DNA of 27,800 nucleotides from contig NZ_JNIV01000064.1 in NCBI RefSeq assembly GCF_000701405.1, forward strand, positions 1-27,800, written 5' to 3'. Below the pieces are notes generated by a model, which was not told the DNA's origin, did not search any database, and saw nothing but the letters and a program-made list of their open reading frames with translations. The DNA comes from Deinococcus marmoris DSM 12784. Lineage in GTDB: Bacteria; Deinococcota; Deinococci; Deinococcales; Deinococcaceae. The translations under genes were made by a program, and so were the position numbers. Of the stretch, positions 12,590 through 20,101 are shown piece by piece. Position 1 is the first letter of the stretch. The number at the start of each line of letters is the position of its first letter.

Positions 12590-12612
12590 AAAAAGCCCTC
12601 TCCGGGGGGAGA
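12590..12612 (-). terminator. Possible weak terminator of the 99-aa gene
   Basis: On the minus strand a 5-bp stem TCTCC/GGAGA with a C4 loop is followed by GGGC and a T5 run. The stem is short and the T run is offset, so this is weak. Its place downstream of the convergent gene is appropriate. Confidence 0.3.
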
Positions 12613-12640
12613 CGGACAGTCGGGACCAAGGCTCCCGGAC

Positions 12641-12940
12641 TCAATTGCGCTGCGCCCACATGCGTCCCAGCGGTGTCCAGCCCACGTTCTGGAGGGCAGC
12701 ACGCAGGTCATCCGGGCCGAGTTCGGGGCGCAGGGGCCGCGCTTCCAGGGTCACGTCGCCCAGCCGCGCCACAGGCCACATGTGCAGTTCCCAGCCGGGC
12801 AGGGCAGGCAGGGTCTGTTCTGCCACAGGCATAACCGCTTCCAGCAGCAGGACGCCGGACGGGGTGGCCGGACGCATGGGCTGGGGAGCGTGTGTCTGAG
12901 AGTGGCGGAAGGTGGGCGCGGAATGGGTGTTGAGTGTCAT
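12641..12940 (-). CDS. Small hypothetical protein divergent from LysR regulator
   Basis: 99 aa from the ATG at 12940, chosen because AGGAGA lies 7 nt upstream. A longer reading frame extends to 13021 without such support. I do not recognise the family. No signal peptide, membrane segment or cysteine motif is seen. The first 30 residues are rich in Thr, Pro, His and Gln. The rest (GWELHMWPVARLGDVTLEAR, ending in LRAALQNVGWTPL) looks like a small folded domain. It is divergent from a LysR-type regulator across a 140-bp region with paired dyad-like sites, so it is a plausible regulated target. Confidence 0.65.
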   Translation of the reverse strand: MTLNTHSAPTFRHSQTHAPQPMRPATPSGVLLLEAVMPVAEQTLPALPGWELHMWPVARLGDVTLEARPLRPELGPDDLRAALQNVGWTPLGRMWAQRN

Positions 12941-12987
12941 GTCTGGTTCTCCTGCACGTAGCTTGCTCCTTGCCGCCATTTCTGGAC

Positions 12988-13034
12988 ATCGGTTCCGCGC
13001 CACACGAAAGGCATGGGTCATCGGTTTTCCCGAT
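12988..13034. promoter_or_regulatory. Candidate LysR-type operator (two ATCGGTT sites 31 bp apart)
   Basis: CATCGGTT occurs at 12988-12995 and again at 13019-13026, 31 bp apart (about three helical turns). The second copy sits in a dyad ATCGG-N5-CCGAT (13020-13034) that satisfies T-N11-A (13021-13033). It lies between the LysR gene and the divergent 99-aa gene, where LysR regulators commonly bind. Confidence 0.4.
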
Positions 13035-13069
13035 AAGGCCCGCTAGGGGGCGGGAACTGACCCGTGGAC

Positions 13070-13075
13070 TACAAT
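13070..13075 (+). promoter_or_regulatory. Leaderless-type -10 of the LysR gene
   Basis: TACAAT lies 5 nt before the ATG at 13081. This is the best match to the -10 consensus in the gap and argues for that start over the longer reading frame from 12934. Confidence 0.55.
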
Positions 13076-13080
13076 GGAAC

Positions 13081-14106
13081 ATGACCCGGTCCAAGCCCCC
13101 ATCCAGCCATGCTCAGCCCAGCCACGCGCAGCCCACGCTGGCGCAGCTCCGGGCGCTGATCGCCGTGGTGGACGCGGGCGGCTTCGGCGAGGCGGCGGCG
13201 GAACTGAACGTCTCGCAGTCGTCGCTGAGCGAGGCGGTGGGCAAACTGGAAGACCTGACGGACCGTCCGCTGCTGCGCCGCAGCGCCAGAGGCACCGTCC
13301 CCACCCCTGCCGGACTGCGCGCCGTGACCCACGCCCGCGCCGCCGTGCAGGCCGCCGGGGACGTGCTGCTGGCCGCGCAGGACGACGGCGCACTGTCGGG
13401 CGTGTTGCGGGTCTCGTCCTTCCGCTCGGCGGCCACCCACCTGCTGCCCCCGGTGCTGGTGGCCTTCCGGCGGCAGCACCCGGCGGTGAGGGTGCGGCTG
13501 CTGGACGGGGACCGGGCCGGAACCGGGGAACATCTGGTCCGGGGCGGGCAGGCCGATCTGGCACTCATCGAGGGCGACTCGGCGGCGGACCTGCGCCTGA
13601 CGCCGCTGCTGCTGGACGATTACCTGTTCATCGCCCCGGAGTCGCGCGGTACGCAGCCGGTGACGGTGCAGGAACTGGTGGATTCGCCGCTGCTGCTCTC
13701 GCCCAGGGGGGACGCGTGCTTCCAGCGCATCGAGACGTATCTGGGCCGCCTGGGCGTCGAGACCTCCGGGGCCACCACCTTCGAACAGGACAGCGTGACG
13801 CTGGGCATGGTGCGCCACGGTCTGGGCATCACGCTGATGCCCCGGCTGGCGCTGCTGCCCGTGCCGGACGGACTGGTGACCCTGCCCCTGCCCGAAGCCC
13901 TGACCCGCCCGCTGGTGGTGGCCGCGATGCCGCACCGGGCCGGATTGCCGCTGATCCGGGCTTTCACGGCGGCGCTGGTGGAATCGCTGGGGGCGTGGGC
14001 AATGCCCGCAGACCAAACCAGCCCAACCCCGATGAAACCATTGACAACAATGGTCCAGTCCGGGCGGACGCGGGAAAGTGCAGGGCGGGTGCCAGACGTG
14101 AAGTGA
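13081..14106 (+). CDS. LysR-family transcriptional regulator
   Basis: 341 aa from the ATG at 13081. The winged helix-turn-helix spans about 20-80 (QLRALIAVVDAGGFGEAAAE, then SQSSLSEAVGKLE). The effector-binding type 2 periplasmic-binding fold follows (about 105-310). The N-terminus has a duplicated SHAQP unit. About 30 residues beyond the usual end form a polar tail. Effector and targets are unknown. The divergent 99-aa gene and the downstream ggt-like gene are candidates. Antisense reading frames across it are shadows of high GC. Confidence 0.9.
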   Translation: MTRSKPPSSHAQPSHAQPTLAQLRALIAVVDAGGFGEAAAELNVSQSSLSEAVGKLEDLTDRPLLRRSARGTVPTPAGLRAVTHARAAVQAAGDVLLAAQDDGALSGVLRVSSFRSAATHLLPPVLVAFRRQHPAVRVRLLDGDRAGTGEHLVRGGQADLALIEGDSAADLRLTPLLLDDYLFIAPESRGTQPVTVQELVDSPLLLSPRGDACFQRIETYLGRLGVETSGATTFEQDSVTLGMVRHGLGITLMPRLALLPVPDGLVTLPLPEALTRPLVVAAMPHRAGLPLIRAFTAALVESLGAWAMPADQTSPTPMKPLTTMVQSGRTRESAGRVPDVK

Positions 14107-14198
14107 ACGACTTGGCGCTGTCCCGCATTGTCAATCGACGCCAGTCCCAGGCTGCACGTCTGGAATAAATCAGGCCGCCCCGCCTCCCCTGCCCCTGC

Positions 14199-14204
14199 TA
14201 CCCT
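14199..14204 (+). promoter_or_regulatory. Possible -10 of the ggt-like gene
   Basis: TACCCT lies 9 nt before the ATG at 14214, with no Shine-Dalgarno between. This would give a leader of only a few nucleotides. Confidence 0.4.
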
Positions 14205-14213
14205 GACAGCCAT

Positions 14214-15818
14214 ATGTCCTATCAAAGTGAAGCTCCGGTGGTGCGCCGCCCGGTCTACGCCTCGCGTGGCATGGTGGCCACCGGTCAGCCGCTGGCCGCG
14301 CAGGCGGGCCTGGGCATCCTGCAAGCGGGCGGCAACGCCGTGGACGCTGCGATTGCCACTGCCGCCGCCCTGACCGTGCTGGAACCCACCGCCAACGGCA
14401 TCGGCGGCGATCTGTTCGCCCTCGTGTGGGCCGGGGGCAAGTTGCACGGCCTGAACGCCAGCGGCGCAGCGCCCGCCGCGCTGACGCTGGACGCCCTGCA
14501 AGAAAGACACGGCGGCGAGATGCCCCGCCACGGCTGGACCCCGGTGACCGTTCCTGGCGGCGTGCGCGGCTGGGCCGATCTGCACAGGGCACACGGCAAG
14601 CTGGACTTCGCGCAGGTGCTGGCTCCCGCCGTCCGGTACGCGCGCGAGGGCTACCCGCTGTCGCCCATCGCAGCGGCGGCGTGGGCACGGGGCACTCAGA
14701 TTTACCGGGGGCTGAAGCTGCCCATCATGGACGAGTGGTTCCGCACCTTCGCCCCAGACGGCTTTACCCCTGCCCCCGGCGCGCTGTGGCGCAGCGAGAA
14801 TCAGGCCCGCACGCTGGAAGCCATTGCCGACAGCTACGGCGAATCTTTTTACACAGGTGATCTGGCCGCGCAGATCGACGCCCACGCGCGGGCCACGGGC
14901 GGCCTGCTGCGGGCCGAGGATCTGGCCGCGCACCAGAGCGAGTGGGTCACGCCGATCTCCGCGCAGTACGGCGGCCACCGCCTCCACGAGATTCCGCCCA
15001 GCGGCCAGGGCATCGCCGCACTGATCGCGCTGAACATTCTGGAAGGCCAGCCCCTGCCGGACCGCCGCGACGACCCGGACGGACTGCACCTCCAGATCGA
15101 GGCCATGAAACGCGGTTTCCACGACGCGCACCAGTTCGTCGCCGATATGCGCCACAGCAAAGTGGACGTGGAACACCTGCTCTCGGAGGCGAACACCCAG
15201 GCACACCGGGGCCTGCTCTCAGGCACCGCCCACGACCCGGCCACCGCACCGCCCGGCAGCGGCGGCACGGTGTATCTGGCAACGGCGGACGACGAGGGCA
15301 ACATGGTCAGCCTGATCCAGAGCAATTACATGGGCTTCGGCAGCGGCGTGGTGGTGCCGGGTACGGGCATCGGGCTGCACAACCGGGGCCACAACTTCAA
15401 CCTGGAACCCGGCCACCCCAACGTCCTGGCCCCCGGTAAACGCCCCTACCACACCATCATCCCCGGCTTCCTGACCCGCAGCGACGGCACGCCCGTCGGC
15501 CCCTTCGGCGTGATGGGCGGATTCATGCAGCCGCAGGGCCACCTGCAAGTAGTCCTGAACACCGTACGCTACGGCATGAACCCGCAGCAGGCGCTGGACG
15601 CCCCGCGCTGGCAGTGGCTGGCCGGGCTGGGGGTGGAGGTGGAAGCCGGGCTGGGTGCAGACCTCGCCCGCAAGCTGGCGGCGCGCGGTCACCGCGTCAG
15701 CGTGCAACTGGAGGGCGGTGCCTTCGGGCGCGGCCAGATCATCTGGCGCAACAGTGAAACCGGCGTGCTGGAAGGCGGCACCGAAAGCCGCACGGACGGG
15801 CACATCGCGGCGTGGTGA
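14214..15818 (+). CDS. Gamma-glutamyltransferase family protein
   Basis: 534 aa Ntn-hydrolase of the gamma-glutamyltranspeptidase family. The likely autoprocessing nucleophile is T352 in SGGTVYLATADDEGN, which would separate a ~351-residue large subunit from a ~183-residue small subunit. Conserved flanking blocks are visible (GGNAVDAAIATAAALTVLEP near 38-57; HTIIPGF and GVMGGFMQPQGH in the small subunit). No signal peptide is seen, so unlike periplasmic Ggt this is predicted to be cytosolic, as in the YwrD-like branch. Likely substrates are glutathione or other gamma-glutamyl compounds. The stop shares its last base with the start of a MITE-like element. Confidence 0.9.
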   Translation: MSYQSEAPVVRRPVYASRGMVATGQPLAAQAGLGILQAGGNAVDAAIATAAALTVLEPTANGIGGDLFALVWAGGKLHGLNASGAAPAALTLDALQERHGGEMPRHGWTPVTVPGGVRGWADLHRAHGKLDFAQVLAPAVRYAREGYPLSPIAAAAWARGTQIYRGLKLPIMDEWFRTFAPDGFTPAPGALWRSENQARTLEAIADSYGESFYTGDLAAQIDAHARATGGLLRAEDLAAHQSEWVTPISAQYGGHRLHEIPPSGQGIAALIALNILEGQPLPDRRDDPDGLHLQIEAMKRGFHDAHQFVADMRHSKVDVEHLLSEANTQAHRGLLSGTAHDPATAPPGSGGTVYLATADDEGNMVSLIQSNYMGFGSGVVVPGTGIGLHNRGHNFNLEPGHPNVLAPGKRPYHTIIPGFLTRSDGTPVGPFGVMGGFMQPQGHLQVVLNTVRYGMNPQQALDAPRWQWLAGLGVEVEAGLGADLARKLAARGHRVSVQLEGGAFGRGQIIWRNSETGVLEGGTESRTDGHIAAW

Positions 15819-16057
15819 TACGGACTCCGATTAAAAGGTGTTGGAGAAAACCTGTCATCCGAGCGGGACTCGCAGAGCTGCGCCAGCAGAGGAAGAGCGT
15901 CCTTTCTTCGAGCTGTCCCAGTCATGGGCGTCTGTTCATGACGACAGACTTGCAAGGCTGCGAAGCAGAGCGAGAAGGAGAAAAACATCCCTCCGGGCGT
16001 GGAGTGTGGGAACCCTGCGCTGTCCCGATTTCTGCGCGAAACAGACGGAATCCGTAT
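15818..16057 (+). repeat. MITE-like dispersed element, 240 bp, with terminal inverted repeats
   Basis: It begins ATACGGACTCCG and ends CGGAATCCGTAT. Reversed and complemented, the end reads ATACGGATTCCG, an 11-of-12 match. No credible gene lies inside. An internal hairpin (GTCTGT/ACAGAC, 15930-15949) is present. A shorter, inverted relative occupies 1-95. No clear target-site duplication was found. It starts at the last base of the ggt stop codon and fills most of the 304-bp gap to the next gene. It may belong to the small non-coding repeats reported in Deinococcus genomes. Confidence 0.7.
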
Positions 16058-16063
16058 GAGCGC

Positions 16064-16107
16064 AAAAAAGAGAGGGGCCAGCAGCGGCGAACGCTCTGGC
16101 CCTTCTC
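16064..16107 (-). terminator. Intrinsic terminator of the ASH-like lipoprotein gene
   Basis: On the minus strand a 12-bp stem with one mismatch (GAGAAGGGCCAG / CTGGCCCCTCTC) is followed directly by T6. It starts 16 nt past the stop of the minus-strand gene ending at 16123. Confidence 0.85.
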
Positions 16108-16122
16108 CCCTTCCCTGTCCGG

Positions 16123-17193
16123 CTACTTCGCGGCCACCGGACGAACATTTTCCAGCACGAACACCACGTCCTGATAATCGCCGTTCACGGCGGGTTCAAA
16201 GCCCAGCAGATAGCTGTTCGGCAGGGTCTTTCCTGCTCGGTCCTTGAGGGGGTAAACGCGCACAGCATGTGACAGCGTCTCGGTGTTCAGGCGATCCAGG
16301 GTGTAGGTGGTCTGTTTGGCATAGCTGTTGGGGGCCAGATAGATGCCGAACGGGGCGCTGCCCGGATCGAAGGTGGGCTGGCCGGATTGCAGCGGCGGAT
16401 TGAGGGTCTGATTCTGCCCGCTGGGCACCATCGCCCCCCGCTGCTGGGTGCGGACCGCGCCGCCGTCCAGCACAAAGCTGCCGTAGGCCGAGGGACCGTC
16501 CGGGGAGTAGCGGGCCACCGGGCGCAGGGTCACCGGACCTGCCGAGGCACGTTCAAACATCGGGGCCGCCACCTCGTCACCGATCAGCTTGGCGCTCTTG
16601 TCCAGGATCAAGGCATTACCGCCCACGTTCGTCCCGTAATTCAGGGCGTCCACGATCTGGGCCAGCGGCGGCTCGTTGTCGCCTTCCAGACCAGCGGCGC
16701 GCAGCCCGGCCAGAGTCACTTCCCCGACAGGCTTGGTGTCTCCCACGGCGCGCAGGGTAGAACGCAGCACGCCCGTCGTGGCCCCCGGCAGCAGCTTCAC
16801 GTTCAGCTTCAGGCTGGCCCCGGCAGCCAGCGTCTGCGGAAAGGGAGGCGGCGAGACCAGCTCGAAGGTCCCCGTATCCCCGAAGAAGGTCAGTCCGGTC
16901 AGCTTCACCGCCGCGCTGCTGCTGTTCTCGAAGGCCACGGTCTGCACGGCGCTGGCCCCGGCCCCGGTGCCGTCTCGGGTGCCGCTGAAGACCAGCAGAC
17001 CCGGATCGGCGCTCAGCAGCACATCGGCAGGCGGCATGGGGGTGGCCTCCACAGGCGGCTTGGTCTCTGGCTTGACTTCTGTGCCTTGAGGCTGGGCGCA
17101 ACCCGTGGTCAATGCCAGTAGGGCGGCCAGGGTCCAGCGGCCCGGATGCCAGCGGACGTCATGCGGCCCGGAAAAATTCGTCGATTTATTCAT
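16123..17193 (-). CDS. Predicted lipoprotein with ASH-like and malectin-associated C-terminal region
   Basis: 356 aa. It has a signal sequence with lipobox LTTGC (cysteine near residue 32), then a Pro/Glu/Thr linker. Residues about 65-150 look like an immunoglobulin-type ASH/choice-of-anchor domain (VAFENSSSAAVKLTGLTF). The remainder (AGLEGDNEPPLAQIVDALNY onward, ending GFEPAVNGDYQDVVFVLENV) resembles, from memory, the C-terminal part of large secreted proteins that also carry malectin and sugar-dehydrogenase-like domains. Such domains occur in the gene starting at 22654. AGGAGTG lies 6 nt before the ATG. Envelope-attached; exact role unknown. Confidence 0.75.
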   Translation of the reverse strand: MNKSTNFSGPHDVRWHPGRWTLAALLALTTGCAQPQGTEVKPETKPPVEATPMPPADVLLSADPGLLVFSGTRDGTGAGASAVQTVAFENSSSAAVKLTGLTFFGDTGTFELVSPPPFPQTLAAGASLKLNVKLLPGATTGVLRSTLRAVGDTKPVGEVTLAGLRAAGLEGDNEPPLAQIVDALNYGTNVGGNALILDKSAKLIGDEVAAPMFERASAGPVTLRPVARYSPDGPSAYGSFVLDGGAVRTQQRGAMVPSGQNQTLNPPLQSGQPTFDPGSAPFGIYLAPNSYAKQTTYTLDRLNTETLSHAVRVYPLKDRAGKTLPNSYLLGFEPAVNGDYQDVVFVLENVRPVAAK

Positions 17194-17365
17194 GGTTCAC
17201 TCCTGAGTCGATTCCGCCACGTTGAGCTGGCCCCCTCTGGAGAGGTGTCCTCGCTGGCTTGTCCAACATTGTCCTGGCCTGATTCTGGTCTGTTGACGGG
17301 TGGGTTGGGTGATGGTGGTGTGTTGCGCGATACGGCAGAGGTCGCGTCAGAACCCCAAAGTGCCC

Positions 17366-18649
17366 TTACGGCTCGATTTGGGTGACCGGATCCAGGCCCA
17401 CCAGCAGTTTTCCCTGCGGGGTGAGCCTGACCTGGGCGCTGTCGGAGACGGGCTGGAAACCCTCATTGCCGTAGGCACGGTCCGGGTCACCGTTCATGCC
17501 CAGGCGGGCCAGGACCGGCTTGACCTGATTTTGCCCGGAGGCGTCGGGGGCAAACTGCGCGCAGCCCCCCAGCGCCGCCCCATTGCCGGGCAGCAGGGCC
17601 AGCGAGACCCCGGAAACTCCAGTCCTCGCGCCGCCGCTGCCGGGCGCATTGCCGTCTGGCAGGACGCGCAGGGCGCTGGCGTTCTCGTAGGCCCAGGCAG
17701 GATCGCTCTGGCCCGTGGGCAACAGACGCGCCGCAGTACAGATTCCGCTGCTCAGGTATCCGGCAGCCAGCACCCGGCCCGAGGCGTCCACGGCCAGATC
17801 GCTGGGCCGGGTGGCCGCAAACCGGTCCTGCCGCACCGTCGCCACGCCCCCATCCCCGAAGGCGGAATCCAGCGCGCCCCCAGCAGTCAGACGCGCCACC
17901 ACCCAGCGGCTGGAAGTGCCGCCTGCAAACGACAGCGCCGTGCCGCCCATCAGTGCGCCGCCGCCCGCCAGCGGCCACAGGCTATACGCCGAGGCCGAGT
18001 CGTCGGCAGCCGTGGCCACCTGCCCGCCCACGCCGAAGCTGGAATCGGGCTGCCCATTCGGCAGCAGGCGCGTCAGCACCAGCATGGAGGCTGGGGCAGC
18101 CGGGTCCGCCGACAGTTCGCGGCTGCCACCTGCCACCAGCACACGTCCGTCCGGCAGGGTGGCCAGTGCCTGCGGTGCGGCGGGCAATCCTGCTATGGCC
18201 CGGCCACCTTGCCCAAAAGTGGAATCTATCTGCCCGTCCGGCAGCAGCCGCAACACTTCGCGTCCGCCCAGTGCCAGCAGTTTGCCATCGGCCTGCACGG
18301 TCAGCCGCAGGACATCGGCGCTGCTCTGGGCTGTGCGGGGCAACCGGACCTCACCCGCAGCGCCAAAGCTGGGGTCAGGCTGACCGTCAACGCCATAGCG
18401 TGCAAAGACGTAATTCGCCCCGCTGACGCCCAGAACCACGATGCGGCCACCCGCCTGCGCCGCCGTATCGTGCGCCGCGAAGGCGGGGCGAATCGGCTGC
18501 TGCGCCTGGGGGGCCTGCTGTGTTTGATCCGGCCCGGCGGCCTGCGCCCCAGCGGGCGGCAGCGCTGAGCAACCGCACAGGGCCAGCACAGCGGTCATCA
18601 GGGTCAATCTTGAGGCGGTCTGTCGTTTCTTCACTGGTGTCAACCTCAT
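17366..18649 (-). CDS. Delta-60 repeat lipoprotein
   Basis: 427 aa. A basic N-terminus and hydrophobic core end in the lipobox-like LCGC (cysteine near residue 28). The body consists of about seven delta-60 repeats recognisable by DPSFG, DSTFGQGG, DSSFGVGG and DSAFGDGG units spaced about 55-60 residues, each followed by a DGKLLALGG-like strand pair. Such repeats form a beta-propeller-like surface structure. AGGAG lies 8 nt before the ATG. The target is unknown, but its neighbours are other exported beta-propeller or Ig-like proteins. Confidence 0.82.
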   Translation of the reverse strand: MRLTPVKKRQTASRLTLMTAVLALCGCSALPPAGAQAAGPDQTQQAPQAQQPIRPAFAAHDTAAQAGGRIVVLGVSGANYVFARYGVDGQPDPSFGAAGEVRLPRTAQSSADVLRLTVQADGKLLALGGREVLRLLPDGQIDSTFGQGGRAIAGLPAAPQALATLPDGRVLVAGGSRELSADPAAPASMLVLTRLLPNGQPDSSFGVGGQVATAADDSASAYSLWPLAGGGALMGGTALSFAGGTSSRWVVARLTAGGALDSAFGDGGVATVRQDRFAATRPSDLAVDASGRVLAAGYLSSGICTAARLLPTGQSDPAWAYENASALRVLPDGNAPGSGGARTGVSGVSLALLPGNGAALGGCAQFAPDASGQNQVKPVLARLGMNGDPDRAYGNEGFQPVSDSAQVRLTPQGKLLVGLDPVTQIEP

Positions 18650-18832
18650 CGTCTAAGCTCCTGGCGCGCCCTGTTTTCACAGATTTTCGGTCTTCGCAAG
18701 GTCTTGCCGCGCCCGGTCCTTGAGACCAGACTTTGTGACCAGATGGTGACGCGGAGAGCGATACAGCAACGTTAACGGGAGGGGATGCGGGGACTGCCCT
18801 GCGGCCAACATTCACGGCGCGTGAAGGCCCAC

Positions 18833-19906
18833 TCAGCGGGAACTGGCGGGCAAAGACCACAGCAACACGCGTCGGTCCCGGCCCCCGGCGGCGGCGGCGC
18901 TCCGGCCATCCACGCTGAAGGCCAGCGCCTTAATACCGTCGCTGTGGCCGCCCAGGACGGCGACAGGTGCGCCGCTCCGTACGTTCCACAGCCGCACCTG
19001 CCCGTCCCGCGCGCCCGTCAGCAGGCTCCCACCGTCCGGCGAGAAGGCCACGGCCTCCACCGGGCCGCCCAGGGCACGCAATTCACGTTGCAACTGTCCG
19101 TCCTGAACGGTCCACAGGCGCGCCGTGGTGTCCAGACTGCCGCTGGCCAACGTCTTGCCGTCCGGGCTGAAAGACACGGCGCTGACGTCATCCCCGTGGC
19201 CGCCCAGAGTCCGCAGGGGCAAGCGTCCGGCCACGTCCCACAGCCGCACGGTGCGGTCCCGGCTGCCGCTGGCCAGGGTGCGGCCATCCGGCGCAAAGGC
19301 CAGCGCCGTGACCACATCACTGTGCCCGCGCAGGCTGCCCTGTACCCGTCCGGTGGTCAGGTCCCACAGCTTGACGCTGTTGCCCGTGCCGGGCTGCCGG
19401 GTGTTGTCGCCGCTCGCCGTCGCCAGCATCGACCCGTCGGGGCTGAAGGCCAGCGCCGTGACGTAATAGGTTTCGGGATTCAGCGTCAGCAGCAGCGCCC
19501 TGCTTCCCGCATCCCACACCCGCACACGCCCGTCCCCGCTGGTGGCCGCAAGTCTGCTGCCGTCCGGGCTGAAGGCCAGCGCCGTCACGGCTCCCGGCTG
19601 GCGCAGGCTGGGGCCGCGTCCCGCCTGGCCTCCTCCAGATTGGCCCCCCACAGATTGGCCCCCCACGGGCCACCACTGGATCAGGCCCTCACCGCCCCCC
19701 GTGACCAGCCAGTGGCCGTCCGGGCTGAAAGCCAGCGCCCCGGCATACACGGCGCTGACCGGCAGGCTGCGGCTGGGGCGCAGCTCAGGCATGGTCACTG
19801 ACCGCTGACCGGTCAAAGATTGGACGGGCGGCTGACTGAGGGCGGAGACGCTGGGCAGACCAGCACCCCACAGCAGGGCCAGGGTCAACAGGGCGGAACG
19901 GTTCAT
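18833..19906 (-). CDS. Exported seven-bladed WD40-repeat protein
   Basis: 357 aa from the ATG at 19906. GGAGGT lies about 5 nt upstream, and a good signal peptide begins there (MNRSALLTLALLWGAG, cleavage after SVSA). A reading frame from 20038 would add 44 residues with no export signal. Seven WD40 units are visible, each with AFSPDG and a terminal RLWD-like strand, enough for one closed propeller. Between blades 1 and 2 a Gly/Gln-rich insert (GGQSVGGQSGGGQ) is encoded by a 15-bp tandem duplication (19636-19665). It is probably a periplasmic or surface interaction scaffold. Confidence 0.85.
   Translation of the reverse strand: MNRSALLTLALLWGAGLPSVSALSQPPVQSLTGQRSVTMPELRPSRSLPVSAVYAGALAFSPDGHWLVTGGGEGLIQWWPVGGQSVGGQSGGGQAGRGPSLRQPGAVTALAFSPDGSRLAATSGDGRVRVWDAGSRALLLTLNPETYYVTALAFSPDGSMLATASGDNTRQPGTGNSVKLWDLTTGRVQGSLRGHSDVVTALAFAPDGRTLASGSRDRTVRLWDVAGRLPLRTLGGHGDDVSAVSFSPDGKTLASGSLDTTARLWTVQDGQLQRELRALGGPVEAVAFSPDGGSLLTGARDGQVRLWNVRSGAPVAVLGGHSDGIKALAFSVDGRSAAAAGGRDRRVLLWSLPASSR
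19636..19665. repeat. 15-bp tandem duplication within the WD40 gene
   Basis: Two identical adjacent copies of CAGATTGGCCCCCCA encode the VGGQS-like insert between propeller blades 1 and 2. Being a multiple of 3, it keeps frame. Confidence 0.75.
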
Positions 19907-20101
19907 GCAGACCTCCGGGGCAAGCTCTGGAAAGGCGCGAATTCTGGGAAGGCCCAGGTTCCGCAAGGCAACAGATTCTGGAAAAATGCCGGAACAGCAA
20001 AAGGGGCGCGGGAGGCCGGGGGTGAACCGGACCTCCACGCGCCGCCTTGAATCAGGACCGGGTGGAAAGGGAGATCTACAACAGACTGTGTCTGAAGCGG
20101 C

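Noticed and set aside
12934..13080. Longer N-terminus of the LysR regulator
   Set aside because: The extra 49 residues have no LysR similarity and would cover the promoter and operator region. TACAAT 5 nt before 13081 favours the shorter form.
13074..14168. Alternative plus-strand frame starting ATGGAACATG overlapping the LysR gene
   Set aside because: The product is Gly/Arg/Ala low-complexity. The frame from 13081 gives a clear LysR protein.
13620..15206. 528-aa minus-strand frame opposite the LysR and ggt genes
   Set aside because: It spans two well-supported plus-strand genes and has no family motifs. It is typical of stop-poor antisense frames in GC-rich DNA.
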